A stretch of DNA of 64,000 nucleotides from Betaproteobacteria bacterium (lineage in GTDB: Bacteria; Bdellovibrionota_B; Oligoflexia; Silvanigrellales; Silvanigrellaceae), in contig VGHE01000002.1 in NCBI GenBank assembly GCA_016868315.1, forward strand, positions 62,001 to 126,000, read 5' to 3'. Positions 1 through 10,002 of the stretch are shown here, in pieces. The position numbers and the translations under genes are program-made. The notes under the pieces are model-generated. The model was given only the letters and a program-made list of their open reading frames with translations. It was not told the origin of the DNA and ran no database searches. Positions within the stretch are counted from its first letter, which is position 1. Each line of letters begins with the position of its first letter.

Positions 1-656
1 CCCATGGCGATTGCAAGTGTGGGGCGCAGCGCTGGAAGAATAACGTAACGGATGACCTCGCGCGTGTTGGCACCATCCATCTTCGCTGCCTCTTGCGCAG
101 ACTTTGGAAGTGCTTTGAGGCCTGCGTAGATAATAAGGAACAGGAAAGGCCACATGCGCCAAATGTCTTGAAGAACGATAGCCCAGAACGCCCAGAAGGA
201 GTCAGCCAATGGGGACATGGGTTCGTATCCAAGCGCATTGAAGATGGCACTCAGAGGCCCATCGTTGGGATCGTAGATATAGCGAAAGGTCAGACCCGAA
301 ACCACAGGCAGTACAAACATGGGCAGAATCAACAAAACTTCCACAACTCGTGGCAGTGGCTTTTGCAAATAGAGAAATAAAGCAACCGCCGCCGCAATCA
401 AAAGTTCTATAATGGTGGTGGTGATTGTGAAAAGCGCAGCCAAAGAAAGCGAGTTCCAGAAAGAGGCTTGGGAGATGAGTGCTTTAAAATGCTCAAGTCC
501 GGCAAAGTGTGCCTGAGCATCGGCGCCTGCACCAACGCTGTTGGTTAGTGAGGAAAATGCACTTTGCAGCACAGGCCAAGCAATCAATAAGGTGAGCAAT
601 GCACACCCTGGAAGAACGAAAGCCACAAGGGAGCGTTGTGAACGGGGAGAAAACAT
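1..656 (-). CDS. Sugar-type ABC transporter permease (MalF/UgpA-like), 3' end outside window
   Basis: Own reverse-strand translation: MFSPRSQRSLVAFVLPGCALLTLLIAWPVLQSAF...VEVLLILPMFVLPVVSGLTFRYIYDP...FLFLIIYAGLKALPKSAQEAAKMDGANTREVIRYVILPAL, with the EAA permease motif. ATG directly abuts the upstream stop (TAAATG). Missing from the ORF track because it runs off the window. Confidence 0.9.
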   Translation of the reverse strand, partial: MFSPRSQRSLVAFVLPGCALLTLLIAWPVLQSAFSSLTNSVGAGADAQAHFAGLEHFKALISQASFWNSLSLAALFTITTTIIELLIAAAVALFLYLQKPLPRVVEVLLILPMFVLPVVSGLTFRYIYDPNDGPLSAIFNALGYEPMSPLADSFWAFWAIVLQDIWRMWPFLFLIIYAGLKALPKSAQEAAKMDGANTREVIRYVILPALRPTLAIAM

Positions 657-1934
657 TTAGTGTGCCCCCTGCCTTTGTGTGCCACTCAGTGCGAGCTCAT
701 TCATACGCCCGAGTGCAGCTTGGATGTCCGACGCCGTTTCGGAGAGATTCTTTTGTCCTGCTATCCACCGTGTGAACGCCTTGCTCAAGTCGTCAGAGGT
801 GGAGCGGTACTGTTTGTGGCGTGGTCGGAGAAAAGCAGTGTTGAAATTCAGGTGCGTGGAGCCCAGCCATGGAAACTTTGTTGCCAAATCAGAACGGGTC
901 AGAAGGTCCGCACGTGCAGTGCTGAGGCCTTTTGGAATGAGTCCTTCGTTGACGTCTTTTGAGGTCCACCAGCGCACGAATGTTGCCGCGAGTTCTGCCT
1001 CTGCTGAGTTCTTGCGGATGCCTGCAATCCACGTTCCAGCGATTCCGTTTGCCTCGCTTCCGGGTGAAGGTGCGTAGCCCGTACGCCCTACCACAAGCGA
1101 CTTGTGTTCGTCCTCGAGGTCGAAGAAAAAACTGTTCCAAGTCATCATCTGAGCGACTCTGCCCTTGGCATAGGCCGACATGCGTTCAGTGTGATGCCAA
1201 GCCCTTGCAGCCTTTGGCGCTGTTTTTAGAAGGGCATCGTAGAGCTCGAGTGCACGCGCAACAGTAGGGGTATCGATGTGGGTCGCTCCGGGCTTATAGC
1301 CAAACCCTGCAAGCAGCCACAGCAGTTCGACCGTTGTTCCCTCAGACATTTTGGTGAACGGTGCAAACCCGTAGAGTTTCGGTGGTCGGTGAAAGAACTG
1401 AGCCAGTTCGAGCAGCTCTGTGAAATTGGTGGCAGGCTTCAGTGGGCGGTTGTACTGCTTTTGGAATTTGACCTGTTCGTTACTTTCTTCGAAGAGATCC
1501 TTGCGAAAAATATATTGATATACGTTGCCGTTAACTGGCAACCCGACCGTCACGCCTTGAAAACGAGCGGCTTCAATAGCCTTGCTCTCGAAGCCGGAGA
1601 GATCGTCCTGGGCACTGACTCTAGGCCATTGTTCAACGGGCAAAAGTGCTTCGTGGAACTGCGGGATAAAGGGTTCATCGACCGCGTAAACATCGTAGGT
1701 TCCGCCCGCTGCAAGGTCGGTCATCATTTTGGTGGCAACCGTGGAGGCTGGAATGTCGTCGAATTGAACGCGCACTGAGAACTCTTTTTCAAAGACAGGG
1801 AGAGCTGCCCTCAGAGCCGACGATTGCCGGTCTCGGAAGGTCAGAACTTTTAGCACGCGCTCTGGTTTCCGCGTGCAGGAGAGGCACACAAGGGTCAGTG
1901 CAGCCCCCAGGAAAAATTTATTTTTAAGGGACAT
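657..1934 (-). CDS. Extracellular sugar-binding lipoprotein of ABC transporter
   Basis: 425 aa, lipobox-like LVCLSC, family-1 solute-binding protein style sequence, adjacent to permease. Confidence 0.88.
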   Translation of the reverse strand: MSLKNKFFLGAALTLVCLSCTRKPERVLKVLTFRDRQSSALRAALPVFEKEFSVRVQFDDIPASTVATKMMTDLAAGGTYDVYAVDEPFIPQFHEALLPVEQWPRVSAQDDLSGFESKAIEAARFQGVTVGLPVNGNVYQYIFRKDLFEESNEQVKFQKQYNRPLKPATNFTELLELAQFFHRPPKLYGFAPFTKMSEGTTVELLWLLAGFGYKPGATHIDTPTVARALELYDALLKTAPKAARAWHHTERMSAYAKGRVAQMMTWNSFFFDLEDEHKSLVVGRTGYAPSPGSEANGIAGTWIAGIRKNSAEAELAATFVRWWTSKDVNEGLIPKGLSTARADLLTRSDLATKFPWLGSTHLNFNTAFLRPRHKQYRSTSDDLSKAFTRWIAGQKNLSETASDIQAALGRMNELALSGTQRQGAH

Positions 1935-2814
1935 CGTGACCCACCGCAGCCTTGAGCAAGTGGAACCAATCCTCGTGCTCCAGCTGAACTGTGAGTGCAG
2001 CTACAGCGGCCTTCAAACGTTCTTCCTTGCCTGTGCCAAGAACCGGAAGAATCTGCGCAGGGTGTCGCATAAGCCAAGCGTAGGCGATAGTCTCTGCATG
2101 CTCAACACGATATTTCTTGGCAAGTGTTTCAAGGCAGCTGCGAATATTACGGGAGCGGTCATCGCTGTGAGTAAACAGACGCCCACCAGCCAAAGGCGAC
2201 CATGCCATCGGCTTCATGTTCAATTCGAGGCATTGGTCGAGCTGGCCATTGTACATGGGAACTGTGTGCAGCAATGAAAACTCGATTTGGTTGGTTACAA
2301 GCGGAGCTTTGAGGCGCGACTGCAACAAACGCACTTGGTGTGTTGTGAAATTTGAAACGCCAAAGTGCAGAACCTTGCCCTGCTGCTGCAGCGCATTAAA
2401 AGTATCTGCAACTTCGTCGGGGTTCATCAATGGGTCTGGTCGATGAATCAGCAAAAGGTCTACGAAATCGGTTTTCAGATTCTTCAACGATTGCTCAACT
2501 GAACGAATAATGTGTTCACGAGACGTGTCGTAGGTTTTCAAGCCATGTTCTGGTCGCTGTGGCGAAACCAGCTTGATGCCGCATTTGGTAATGAGCTGCA
2601 TCTTGTTTCTTGGGATCTTGTGTTTCTTTACTGCGTCGCCAAACAGCTCTTCGCAACAGTAATTGCCGTAGATGTCAGCGTGGTCGAAAGTCGATATGCC
2701 GTGTTCGAGTGACATGAAGACTTTTTGGGCTACAGAATCTGTATTGGCCTCGGCAGGGATATCTGCCAGACGCCAAGCCCCGAAAATGAGGCGCGAGAAA
2801 GTTGGGTTATTCAT
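1924..2814 (-). CDS. Aldo/keto reductase (YdhF-like)
   Basis: AKR motifs: [12 protein letters not shown], ...[13 protein letters not shown]..., VLHFGVSNF; overlaps both neighbours by a few bp. Confidence 0.9.
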   Translation of the reverse strand: MNNPTFSRLIFGAWRLADIPAEANTDSVAQKVFMSLEHGISTFDHADIYGNYCCEELFGDAVKKHKIPRNKMQLITKCGIKLVSPQRPEHGLKTYDTSREHIIRSVEQSLKNLKTDFVDLLLIHRPDPLMNPDEVADTFNALQQQGKVLHFGVSNFTTHQVRLLQSRLKAPLVTNQIEFSLLHTVPMYNGQLDQCLELNMKPMAWSPLAGGRLFTHSDDRSRNIRSCLETLAKKYRVEHAETIAYAWLMRHPAQILPVLGTGKEERLKAAVAALTVQLEHEDWFHLLKAAVGHDVP

Positions 2815-4022
2815 TGACGTTCTCCTGCTGCCAAAGGTGTGTTTGGAGGTGTCGTGGGAATGCGGCCTTGCAATTCAGCGAGTTTTCCGCGACGGAAGCG
2901 CGGCAGAATGTATTTTCCGACCAACCCACACTCGTCGAAGTGCGGATATCCGGAGAGAACGAAAGAGCGAATACCCATTTCAACGTAGCGGTTCAGCTTG
3001 GCAACGATTTGGTCGGGGTTGCCTACCAAAGCACAACCGCAGCCTGAACGCGCGCGCCCAACACCGGTCCATAGGAATTCTTCCGCATAGCCCTCGCTGT
3101 CAGCGAGGTCGCGCATCTCAGCCTGTTTTGCAACGCCAAAAGATTTTGAATCGAGTGCGCGCGAGCGAATCTCATTGCCTTTGTCGTCATCGAGCTTTGA
3201 AACAAGGCGCTGTGCTGCCGCACGAGCTTCAGATTCCGTCTCACGGACAATCATGTGGACTCGCAGTCCGAAGTCGACCTGACGTCCATAAGCTTCGGCG
3301 CGTCTGGTCATTTCCTGCATGTGCGAACGCAAACGGTCTTCCGTTTCGGGCCACATCAAAAACACATCGCATTCACGAGCACATAAATCGAGCGCATCCG
3401 GAGAAAGGCCACCGAAATAAAGGAGTGGACCACCGTTTTGCTGGTAGGGCTTGCAGGGTGCTGTGGGCAGGTTCAACTTGTAGAACTCGCCTTCGTAGTT
3501 GATGGATTCGCGTGTCCAACACTGACGCAGGATTTCGCACACCTCGCGCGATTTTGCGTAGCGGGCTTTGGAATCGAGCGTTTCGCCCGGAAGGTCTGAA
3601 GAGATGATGTTGACTGTGAGTCGCCCCTCGAGCATGTGGTCAAGAGTAGCGAGAGTGCGTGCCAGCATGGCCGGATGAACTTCACCGCAGCGGATGGCTG
3701 CGAGCAGGCTCATTTTCTTGAGCTGAGGTGCGAGTGCTGCGGCGAATGTGAGGGTGTCTTGTCCGACCTGGTAGCTGCTTGGGCAGAGCATGTTGTTAAA
3801 GCCCTGGCGCTCAGCTTCAAGCGCAATTTTGGATGTATTGGTCCATGAACTTTTGAGCTTGGAATCGGGCATTCCAAGGAATTCGAAGTCATCCGAGCAG
3901 ATCGGCGCGAACCAGCTCATCTCCACCACTTCAGGAGAGCGAGTGCGAGGAACAATACCAGCACTCAGAAGACCGTCAGTTGCAGCTTTCATTCGCGACG
4001 CTCCTTGCGAGAAAAAGAACAC
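2811..4022 (-). CDS. LLM-class FMNH2-dependent monooxygenase, SsuD/SmoC-like (sulfonate/sulfosugar desulfonating candidate)
   Basis: SsuD-like blocks: [83 protein letters not shown]. Start may be the internal Met at 3992. Confidence 0.87.
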   Translation of the reverse strand: MFFFSQGASRMKAATDGLLSAGIVPRTRSPEVVEMSWFAPICSDDFEFLGMPDSKLKSSWTNTSKIALEAERQGFNNMLCPSSYQVGQDTLTFAAALAPQLKKMSLLAAIRCGEVHPAMLARTLATLDHMLEGRLTVNIISSDLPGETLDSKARYAKSREVCEILRQCWTRESINYEGEFYKLNLPTAPCKPYQQNGGPLLYFGGLSPDALDLCARECDVFLMWPETEDRLRSHMQEMTRRAEAYGRQVDFGLRVHMIVRETESEARAAAQRLVSKLDDDKGNEIRSRALDSKSFGVAKQAEMRDLADSEGYAEEFLWTGVGRARSGCGCALVGNPDQIVAKLNRYVEMGIRSFVLSGYPHFDECGLVGKYILPRFRRGKLAELQGRIPTTPPNTPLAAGERQ

Positions 4023-4135
4023 AGCGCCCCAGCGCAGGCAATCAATGTTACCGCAGATTTTTAAGACGAGCGAGAGAGAGGCTGCTGTGCAAAATATTGT
4101 CTTTGTTAGTTGTTTTTTAAAATAAGGTAATTTCT

Positions 4136-5428
4136 TTAGATATAACTGGCGTTTCTTGCGCTGAATTCGAGTTCTTCACGCACCGTTGGGTGCGCAATCG
4201 CAATCAAAGCACGGGCCCGTTCGGCCACGCTGAGGCCAATCAGCTGTGCCACTCCGTACTCTGTCACAACAGTATCGATGTCATTTCTGCTGATTGAGAC
4301 CTTTGCCCCAGGCTTGAGTTCAAAGGAGATCTTGGAGGTCTTTTGGTCTGGGGTCATCGAGCGCAACGCAATTATACCACGCCCGCCCTCGGAGCGTTGT
4401 GCGCCTGTGTGAGTGTCAGTCGCTCCGCCAACGCCACTGAGTTCCCGGTGTCCGACCGATTCCGAACACACCTGGCCAGTGATATCGAGCTCGACGGCAC
4501 TGTTTATGGAGAACATTCTGAAGTTGCGGCAGATCCGGCTTGGGTCGTTGATGATAGATGCCGGGTAAAGCTCCAGCGCTGGGTTTTCTCCAACGAATTT
4601 GTAAAGCTCAGCAGAGCCATAGACGAAAGTTGCCACCATTTTGCGTGGCCAAAGGGTTTTGCGCGAACCATCGACAACGCCATGTTCGTAGAGTGTTTTC
4701 ATGGATTCGGTAAACAGCTCGGTGTGAATGCCCAGATTTTTTTTGTGGGTCAAACATTCTCCAACAGCGTTAGGAATACCACCGATTCCAAGCTGGAGTG
4801 TCGCTCCGTCTGGAACGAGTTCGGAGATGTATTTTGCAATCAACCGGTCTTGAACATTGGGAGCCTCTGGCTGCAGCACAGGAAGTGGGCGATCGTGGTG
4901 CAGAAAAAGCGTGACATCCTCGATCGACACGAAGGTGTCGCCGTAGACAATTGGCATGTTGGGATTGACCTCGAGAATCACATGTTTGGCCTTGCGCAGA
5001 ATCTCAGATTCATAGCAGGTGTTGATCCCAAGGCTGACAAAGCCTTTATCGTTGGGGAGGCTACAGGTTCCCCAAAACACGTCGATCTCGTGACGACGGT
5101 TGAGATTTTGAGCCCAGCGCGAAAGGTGCTGAGGAACATAGTGCACCAGATTGTGTCCCTGCGTGTTGCGGATTGCTGATGTTAGAAACATAACGTGAAA
5201 CTGAAGGTTTTCTGCGTGGCGAATATCTGTGAAGCACGTGTAGCTTTTGGTTGGGTTTGCGCAGTGGATATGTAGATTGCGATGTTTGTTTGCATGGAAA
5301 TGCAGGTTTTCAAAAAACAGCGCTGGCTCTGCTGCAGCCATTGCTGCAACAACATGACCAGAGTGGGGCAGCAGTGCAAAAGCATCAACCAAAGAACCCG
5401 ATTTCTTCAGCAACAAGTTATTACGCAT
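4136..5428 (-). CDS. Acetyl-CoA hydrolase/transferase family protein (4-hydroxybutyrate CoA-transferase-like)
   Basis: 430 aa; [25 protein letters not shown]-like block, [28 protein letters not shown]. Confidence 0.88.
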   Translation of the reverse strand: MRNNLLLKKSGSLVDAFALLPHSGHVVAAMAAAEPALFFENLHFHANKHRNLHIHCANPTKSYTCFTDIRHAENLQFHVMFLTSAIRNTQGHNLVHYVPQHLSRWAQNLNRRHEIDVFWGTCSLPNDKGFVSLGINTCYESEILRKAKHVILEVNPNMPIVYGDTFVSIEDVTLFLHHDRPLPVLQPEAPNVQDRLIAKYISELVPDGATLQLGIGGIPNAVGECLTHKKNLGIHTELFTESMKTLYEHGVVDGSRKTLWPRKMVATFVYGSAELYKFVGENPALELYPASIINDPSRICRNFRMFSINSAVELDITGQVCSESVGHRELSGVGGATDTHTGAQRSEGGRGIIALRSMTPDQKTSKISFELKPGAKVSISRNDIDTVVTEYGVAQLIGLSVAERARALIAIAHPTVREELEFSARNASYI

Positions 5429-5434
5429 TTGTAT

Positions 5435-6379
5435 TTATCCCACGATAACCGGGCAGGGAGCCGCGCGCATAAATCTACTCGCCATCCTACCCATATGGAA
5501 GCGGCGTGTTCCTTCTTGGGAATGCCGGCCAAAGATCATTAAATCAATTTTGTTGTCCGTCACAAAGTTCAGGAGCTCTGATTGCGCGTGTCCGGTCAGC
5601 AAGTGCCCCAACGCGTGAAAGCCATCTTCGTTGAGAAGGCGTGCGCGATCCTGAACCGCACGTTCAAGGCGCGACTCTGCCATGTCGTAGATCATTTCGA
5701 GTTCACAATAGGTGGCGTAAGCATCGGAGGTTTCGAACCCGGAGTAGCCCGGTGCAACGCGCTCAAAGCAATGAGCAAGGTGAGCTAAGATACTACGCTG
5801 CTTATCGGCGCTGAGAATTTCGCGGAGGAGAGCCTCACTCAATTGCGCATCTGGTCGCAGCGCTGTCGCTAAACCGACGTTCTTAATTTTCAATGGCAGA
5901 TGTGTTTCGGTCACGGGAAGCACAATGACAGGAATCGGGCTTTGTTCGCAAACCCTCTGCGCTACACTTCCAAAAATCGCAGAATAGAGCCGTGCATGGT
6001 GATGACGTCCAATGACCACAGCACCGAATTTGCTTTGGTCAGCACCTACGAGAGCAAGTATCTCATTTTCCGCATTGCCCAACTTAACTTGTATATGGAA
6101 GTGTTCACCTTGTTCGCGCAGCGGATGCAAAGCTTTCTCCGCGCGTTCCTGGGTTTGGGCAAGAAGTTCGCCGCGATATCGCGTTTCGAGTTGCTCCCAT
6201 TTCTGGCCTTCCTCGAAGGGCATTGGACCGAGGAAAAGTGGTGCGTCCTCAAGAACATGAACAAAGCTCAGCGTGCTGTTGAATTGTTTGGCCAGTTCAA
6301 GCGCCGCTTTTTCAGTGCTCAGGGTTGGTTGTGACAGGTCAGTTGCGCAAAGAATCCGTTTGCCCTCGAGAATGCTCAT
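5435..6379 (-). CDS. Universal stress protein with two tandem Usp domains
   Basis: RILCATDLSQPT... and GAVVIGRHHHARLYSAIFGSVAQRVCEQSPIPVIVLP in domain 1; IDLMIFGRHSQEGTRRFHMGRMASRFMRAAPCPVIVG in domain 2. Confidence 0.88.
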   Translation of the reverse strand: MSILEGKRILCATDLSQPTLSTEKAALELAKQFNSTLSFVHVLEDAPLFLGPMPFEEGQKWEQLETRYRGELLAQTQERAEKALHPLREQGEHFHIQVKLGNAENEILALVGADQSKFGAVVIGRHHHARLYSAIFGSVAQRVCEQSPIPVIVLPVTETHLPLKIKNVGLATALRPDAQLSEALLREILSADKQRSILAHLAHCFERVAPGYSGFETSDAYATYCELEMIYDMAESRLERAVQDRARLLNEDGFHALGHLLTGHAQSELLNFVTDNKIDLMIFGRHSQEGTRRFHMGRMASRFMRAAPCPVIVG

Positions 6380-6508
6380 GGCTGCGACCCTCCGATAAGC
6401 AAATAAGAATGCTTAAAAAGTATATTGTGTGGCTTTCAGCAGAAAGGCGATTGTCGCATAAGAGCGAAAGATTGCGCGTCTTCAAGAAATTCTGAGGAGG
6501 GATCAACT

Positions 6509-7129
6509 ATGAAGTTCATTGCCTTGTTGTGTTTACTTTTATGGTTGCCGAGTCAGCAGGTCTGGGCACAGTGGGACGTTTCGCAGATACGGACGCTCGG
6601 CGAAGAATGTCTTCTTGATACAAGTATTATCGACGATTCCAAACTGACACTCAGGTTCTCGCGCTTCGCGTCTGTTCTGGAGCAGGCCGCTGCGCAACCC
6701 CGCTCTGTTGCTGCCCAATGCTCTATTGAAGTGAGTTTCACAGTTCCAGCACGCCACAAGGTTGTAACTTTAACGCACCGTGCCTTTGCTCAGGTAACAA
6801 AAAATGCAGCAAGTCGAGTGACCATGGAGGTCAACTTGAACCTAAACGAACAGGCCTTTGCCTTCTCGGGCAGGATTCCCGAAGGCTCTGCGCTCGATCA
6901 AAAAGTACTTTTGTACAAGTCGTTCAAGCCAGTCGATGATCTCGCGCGCTGCCACGAGCATGAAACGAAAATATCGGTGATACTGAGTTGGGATTTACAT
7001 GCTGAAGCTGCAGCTTCGGGCGGAAGAGCGCGTTTGAGTCTTTCGGGAGAAGAACTTTGGACCGACTCTTGGATTGAAACCAGACCCTGCGATGAATTAG
7101 CGCACGCCTCTGCACTGAACGACGCTTAG
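6509..7129 (+). CDS. Secreted protein, possibly DUF4360-like
   Basis: ATG with GAGGAGG Shine-Dalgarno; signal peptide MKFIALLCLLLWLPSQQVWAQ; CSIEVSFTVPARHKV block. Confidence 0.6.
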   Translation: MKFIALLCLLLWLPSQQVWAQWDVSQIRTLGEECLLDTSIIDDSKLTLRFSRFASVLEQAAAQPRSVAAQCSIEVSFTVPARHKVVTLTHRAFAQVTKNAASRVTMEVNLNLNEQAFAFSGRIPEGSALDQKVLLYKSFKPVDDLARCHEHETKISVILSWDLHAEAAASGGRARLSLSGEELWTDSWIETRPCDELAHASALNDA

Positions 7130-7429
7130 ATCCGCTGAAACGCCCTGCTGAGTTTTCTTTTTGAAGCAGTCAACAGGGGCACTCGATGCCGCGCCTTCAC
7201 ATAAGGTCGACTGCTGTGCGTTGTTGATGGGAAGCGATGCAGCTCTGTCGAGACAGCGCTGGCGCGCGTTCGTCGAAAATAGCTCTGAGGGTTTTGTGGC
7301 CATCGAGTTGCTCTGCGATGAGTCGACTTTGCGACAAGCTGACGCCGCGGTTGTGAGAACCGCGAAACCGACCACTAGGACGTTCTGTACTCTGACCATC
7401 TTGACTGACCCACGCATCGATTGTTGCAA
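7097..7429 (-). CDS. Small Cys-containing secreted/lipoprotein candidate
   Basis: 110 aa with hydrophobic N-terminal segment VLVVGFAVLTTAASAC; overlaps 3' end of the + gene. Confidence 0.4.
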   Translation of the reverse strand: MQQSMRGSVKMVRVQNVLVVGFAVLTTAASACRKVDSSQSNSMATKPSELFSTNARQRCLDRAASLPINNAQQSTLCEGAASSAPVDCFKKKTQQGVSADLSVVQCRGVR

Positions 7430-7602
7430 AAGGGACTGCCTTCAGCCTAGCAGAAGCTTATCGAGCGAAACAACTCGCCCCCTGAGGCAGGAAATTGTCA
7501 GCACCCCCCAACTCTCTATCCGCGGCGAATAAGGCTTGCGAAAATCTATGCATAGCTGTTAAGCCATGCCCGCATGACGCTCGTTCGGGTGAGGGGGATG
7601 CG

Positions 7603-8523
7603 ATGAATCTTTCGTTTGTGCGCAAATTTGCCTGGGCTGTTTTGTTTTACACGGTTCTCGTCATTCTTTGGGGCGCCTTTGTGCGCGCTACAGGCTCCGG
7701 TGCAGGTTGTGGCGATCACTGGCCTCTGTGCAACGGCCAAATCGTACCTCGCGCTCCAACCATCAAAACCTTAATCGAACTTTCGCATCGTCTCACGAGT
7801 GGTCTGAATCTCGCCCTCGTTTTTGCGCTTTACTACTTCGCCCGGCGAGTTTCAGACAAAGGCTCTGCCCTCCGCAGTGCCGCAGGTTGGTCGGTTTTTT
7901 TCATCATCGTGGAAGCTCTGATTGGTGCTGGACTCGTACTTTTCGAGTTGGTCGCACACAACGAAAGCTTGAAGCGTATGTTTTCCATGTCGGCGCACCT
8001 CCTTAATACGTTCCTCCTTCTCGCAGCGATCTGTTTGGTTATTCATCGGGCGCGACCGGGAATTGAGTTCGCGAAATACACACGAGCCGATCTGAAGATC
8101 TTTAAAATGCCTTTGTGGGTGGCCTTTGCTCTGTGTTCGACGGGTATGACGGGTGCAATTGCGGCACTGGGCGACACACTCTACTCCGCATTTGGAAATC
8201 TTCCCCTGGAAGCCTATGTTGATGGTGATGTTCCCCTGATTTTGCGCCTGCGCTTGATTCACCCAGTCGTTGCAATCGCGACCGCGGTGTTCCTCGGCTG
8301 GTATCAAGCGCAGCAGCTCGACCGCTTCAAAGAACCACAGCTGAATAGACTGAGTTGGTTAGTGAGTGGGCTGCTGCTTGCTGAGGTTACCCTGGGCTTC
8401 CTCAATGTGTATCTGATGGCGCCTGTCTGGATGCAGCTTGTGCATCTGGGGGTGGGGGTGAGCCTCTGGATTTTCTTCGTTGTTCAAAGTTTCCTTGTGC
8501 ATGATAACGTGTCAAAATCTTGA
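7603..8523 (+). CDS. ctaA: Heme A synthase / COX15-CtaA family
   Basis: MNLSFVRKFAWAVLFYTVLVILWGAFVRATGSGAGCGDHWPLCNG, ELSHRLTSGLN, multiple TMs; GTG/ATG region trimmed from the ORF track. Confidence 0.9.
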   Translation: MNLSFVRKFAWAVLFYTVLVILWGAFVRATGSGAGCGDHWPLCNGQIVPRAPTIKTLIELSHRLTSGLNLALVFALYYFARRVSDKGSALRSAAGWSVFFIIVEALIGAGLVLFELVAHNESLKRMFSMSAHLLNTFLLLAAICLVIHRARPGIEFAKYTRADLKIFKMPLWVAFALCSTGMTGAIAALGDTLYSAFGNLPLEAYVDGDVPLILRLRLIHPVVAIATAVFLGWYQAQQLDRFKEPQLNRLSWLVSGLLLAEVTLGFLNVYLMAPVWMQLVHLGVGVSLWIFFVVQSFLVHDNVSKS

Positions 8524-8629
8524 GTTTTTTTAACCAAGATTAAAACTTTTTTGGCGGTCTCCGAACAACATTTTCGAGTTGCGGGTCAGCGTGATTGGTT
8601 TGCCTCAATGGCAGGGGATGGGAATATCA

Positions 8630-8902
8630 ATGGTTTACAAGAATAGTCGACTCGACGAAGTCGCATTTCAAAGGCAATTCGAAGAGGCTCTCAACCTCGC
8701 GATGCATCACATCGGCGTAAACTATTCCGAAGCACTCGAGCTTGTGCTTACCCCTCTGCGCGAGCAGGGCGGGTTGAGCGTTGCCGATTACGTTCGAAGG
8801 GGTCAATTGCCCCAGGCCAAACGGGCGCTCGTTGACCTGATTGACTCCCGCAAGCGTTCCGGGGGTTCCAGCCGTGTCGTGGGTGCGCCGCGTAATTACT
8901 AA
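8630..8902 (+). CDS. Hypothetical small protein
   Basis: Intact ORF, internal Met start MVYKNSRLDEVAFQRQFEEALNLAMHH. Confidence 0.5.
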   Translation: MVYKNSRLDEVAFQRQFEEALNLAMHHIGVNYSEALELVLTPLREQGGLSVADYVRRGQLPQAKRALVDLIDSRKRSGGSSRVVGAPRNY

Positions 8903-9039
8903 TTTATTGCAACTCATTATATTCAAGCCGGAAAACTCAAAAATTTCTCAAGCCGATGCAGAGCCTTCCGATACCTCGGGAATGCTGCGCATTTCCGGGG
9001 AGGTTGCGTTTGACCCTGAACACACGAAGAAACTGCGGA

Positions 9040-9990
9040 ATGACTCGGCGAGTGCATTGGTCGATCCGATCAGCGCCGGGTGCGCAGCTCCATAATGTAT
9101 TCAGGCTTGCTGTTCTTCTCATGCTTTCCTTCAGCATCAACGCTTGGTCGGCCGAACTCGAGGTCATCAAACAGAAAAACTGCACAGTTCTGCTGAAGTC
9201 GTCTGACACTCTGAGTAAAGGACAGGTGCTTCGAGCACAGAGTTCCTCTGGCCGGTCTGTGACGTTGCGCATCATAAAAGCAGGCGGCAGTACAGCTCAG
9301 GCACGTATCACGCCTCGTGGAGGAAGTTGTACACAGATTTCGGGGCAAACATTGTCGGTCGGGTCGCGCTCCAGAGGCAAAAAGTTCAACCTCGGAGTGG
9401 TGGCCAACGTGGGGCAATTCACATTCCGGCAGCCGTTCCTGCCTTTCGACCCGGAGGTCGAACCCGGATCAGAGGAACAAAAGAAACAGGAAATTGTGGG
9501 ACTCAGTGGTCTAGCCTTCTCGGGTGGACTCGTTGCACGCTACTCATTCAACAAGTCCTTGGGACTCGAACTGGGTGCAACCTTCTTGAGCGCAAAAATT
9601 TCTGGGAAGAGCACTTTGGTGGGTGGCGATGAATATCTCGTCGAAGCTAATTTCTCAGAGGCGGTAATACATCCCGCACTCGTTTTCCCGCAATGCTTTA
9701 CATCACTGCTCTTCTGCAAAGCCGGTGGGATTGTTGGCTTCCCTGTCAAGGCAACAATTGCAACAAAAAGCACAAGCACAAGTGAATCAACCGCAGTTAA
9801 GTACAGACGCTTGGGCGGAGAAGCTGCAGTTGGAGTCAATTTGGGCAAAAACGTAACGCTTCAGGGTGGAGCCCAAATCTGTAACTCCTCGGGCAGCTAT
9901 GCATTTGCGAGCTTACCGGAGGAACAGAGGACTCAGAATTTTAAAGTTCTGACTGTGTACGTCTTTGGTGGAGTTGTTGCAGTTTTCTGA
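9040..9990 (+). CDS. Secreted protein, likely outer-membrane beta-barrel
   Basis: Signal-like LAVLLMLSFSINAWSAE; alternating residues and barrel-like C-terminal VYVFGGVVAVF. Confidence 0.6.
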   Translation: MTRRVHWSIRSAPGAQLHNVFRLAVLLMLSFSINAWSAELEVIKQKNCTVLLKSSDTLSKGQVLRAQSSSGRSVTLRIIKAGGSTAQARITPRGGSCTQISGQTLSVGSRSRGKKFNLGVVANVGQFTFRQPFLPFDPEVEPGSEEQKKQEIVGLSGLAFSGGLVARYSFNKSLGLELGATFLSAKISGKSTLVGGDEYLVEANFSEAVIHPALVFPQCFTSLLFCKAGGIVGFPVKATIATKSTSTSESTAVKYRRLGGEAAVGVNLGKNVTLQGGAQICNSSGSYAFASLPEEQRTQNFKVLTVYVFGGVVAVF

Positions 9991-10002
9991 GGAGCTGAAT
10001 TT

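Noticed and set aside
679-1778. Series of + strand ORFs over the binding-protein gene
   Set aside because: They overlap a well-supported - strand binding protein and show no domain or signal features.
4343-5179. 278-aa + strand ORF
   Set aside because: Antisense to the CoA-transferase; no recognisable motif.
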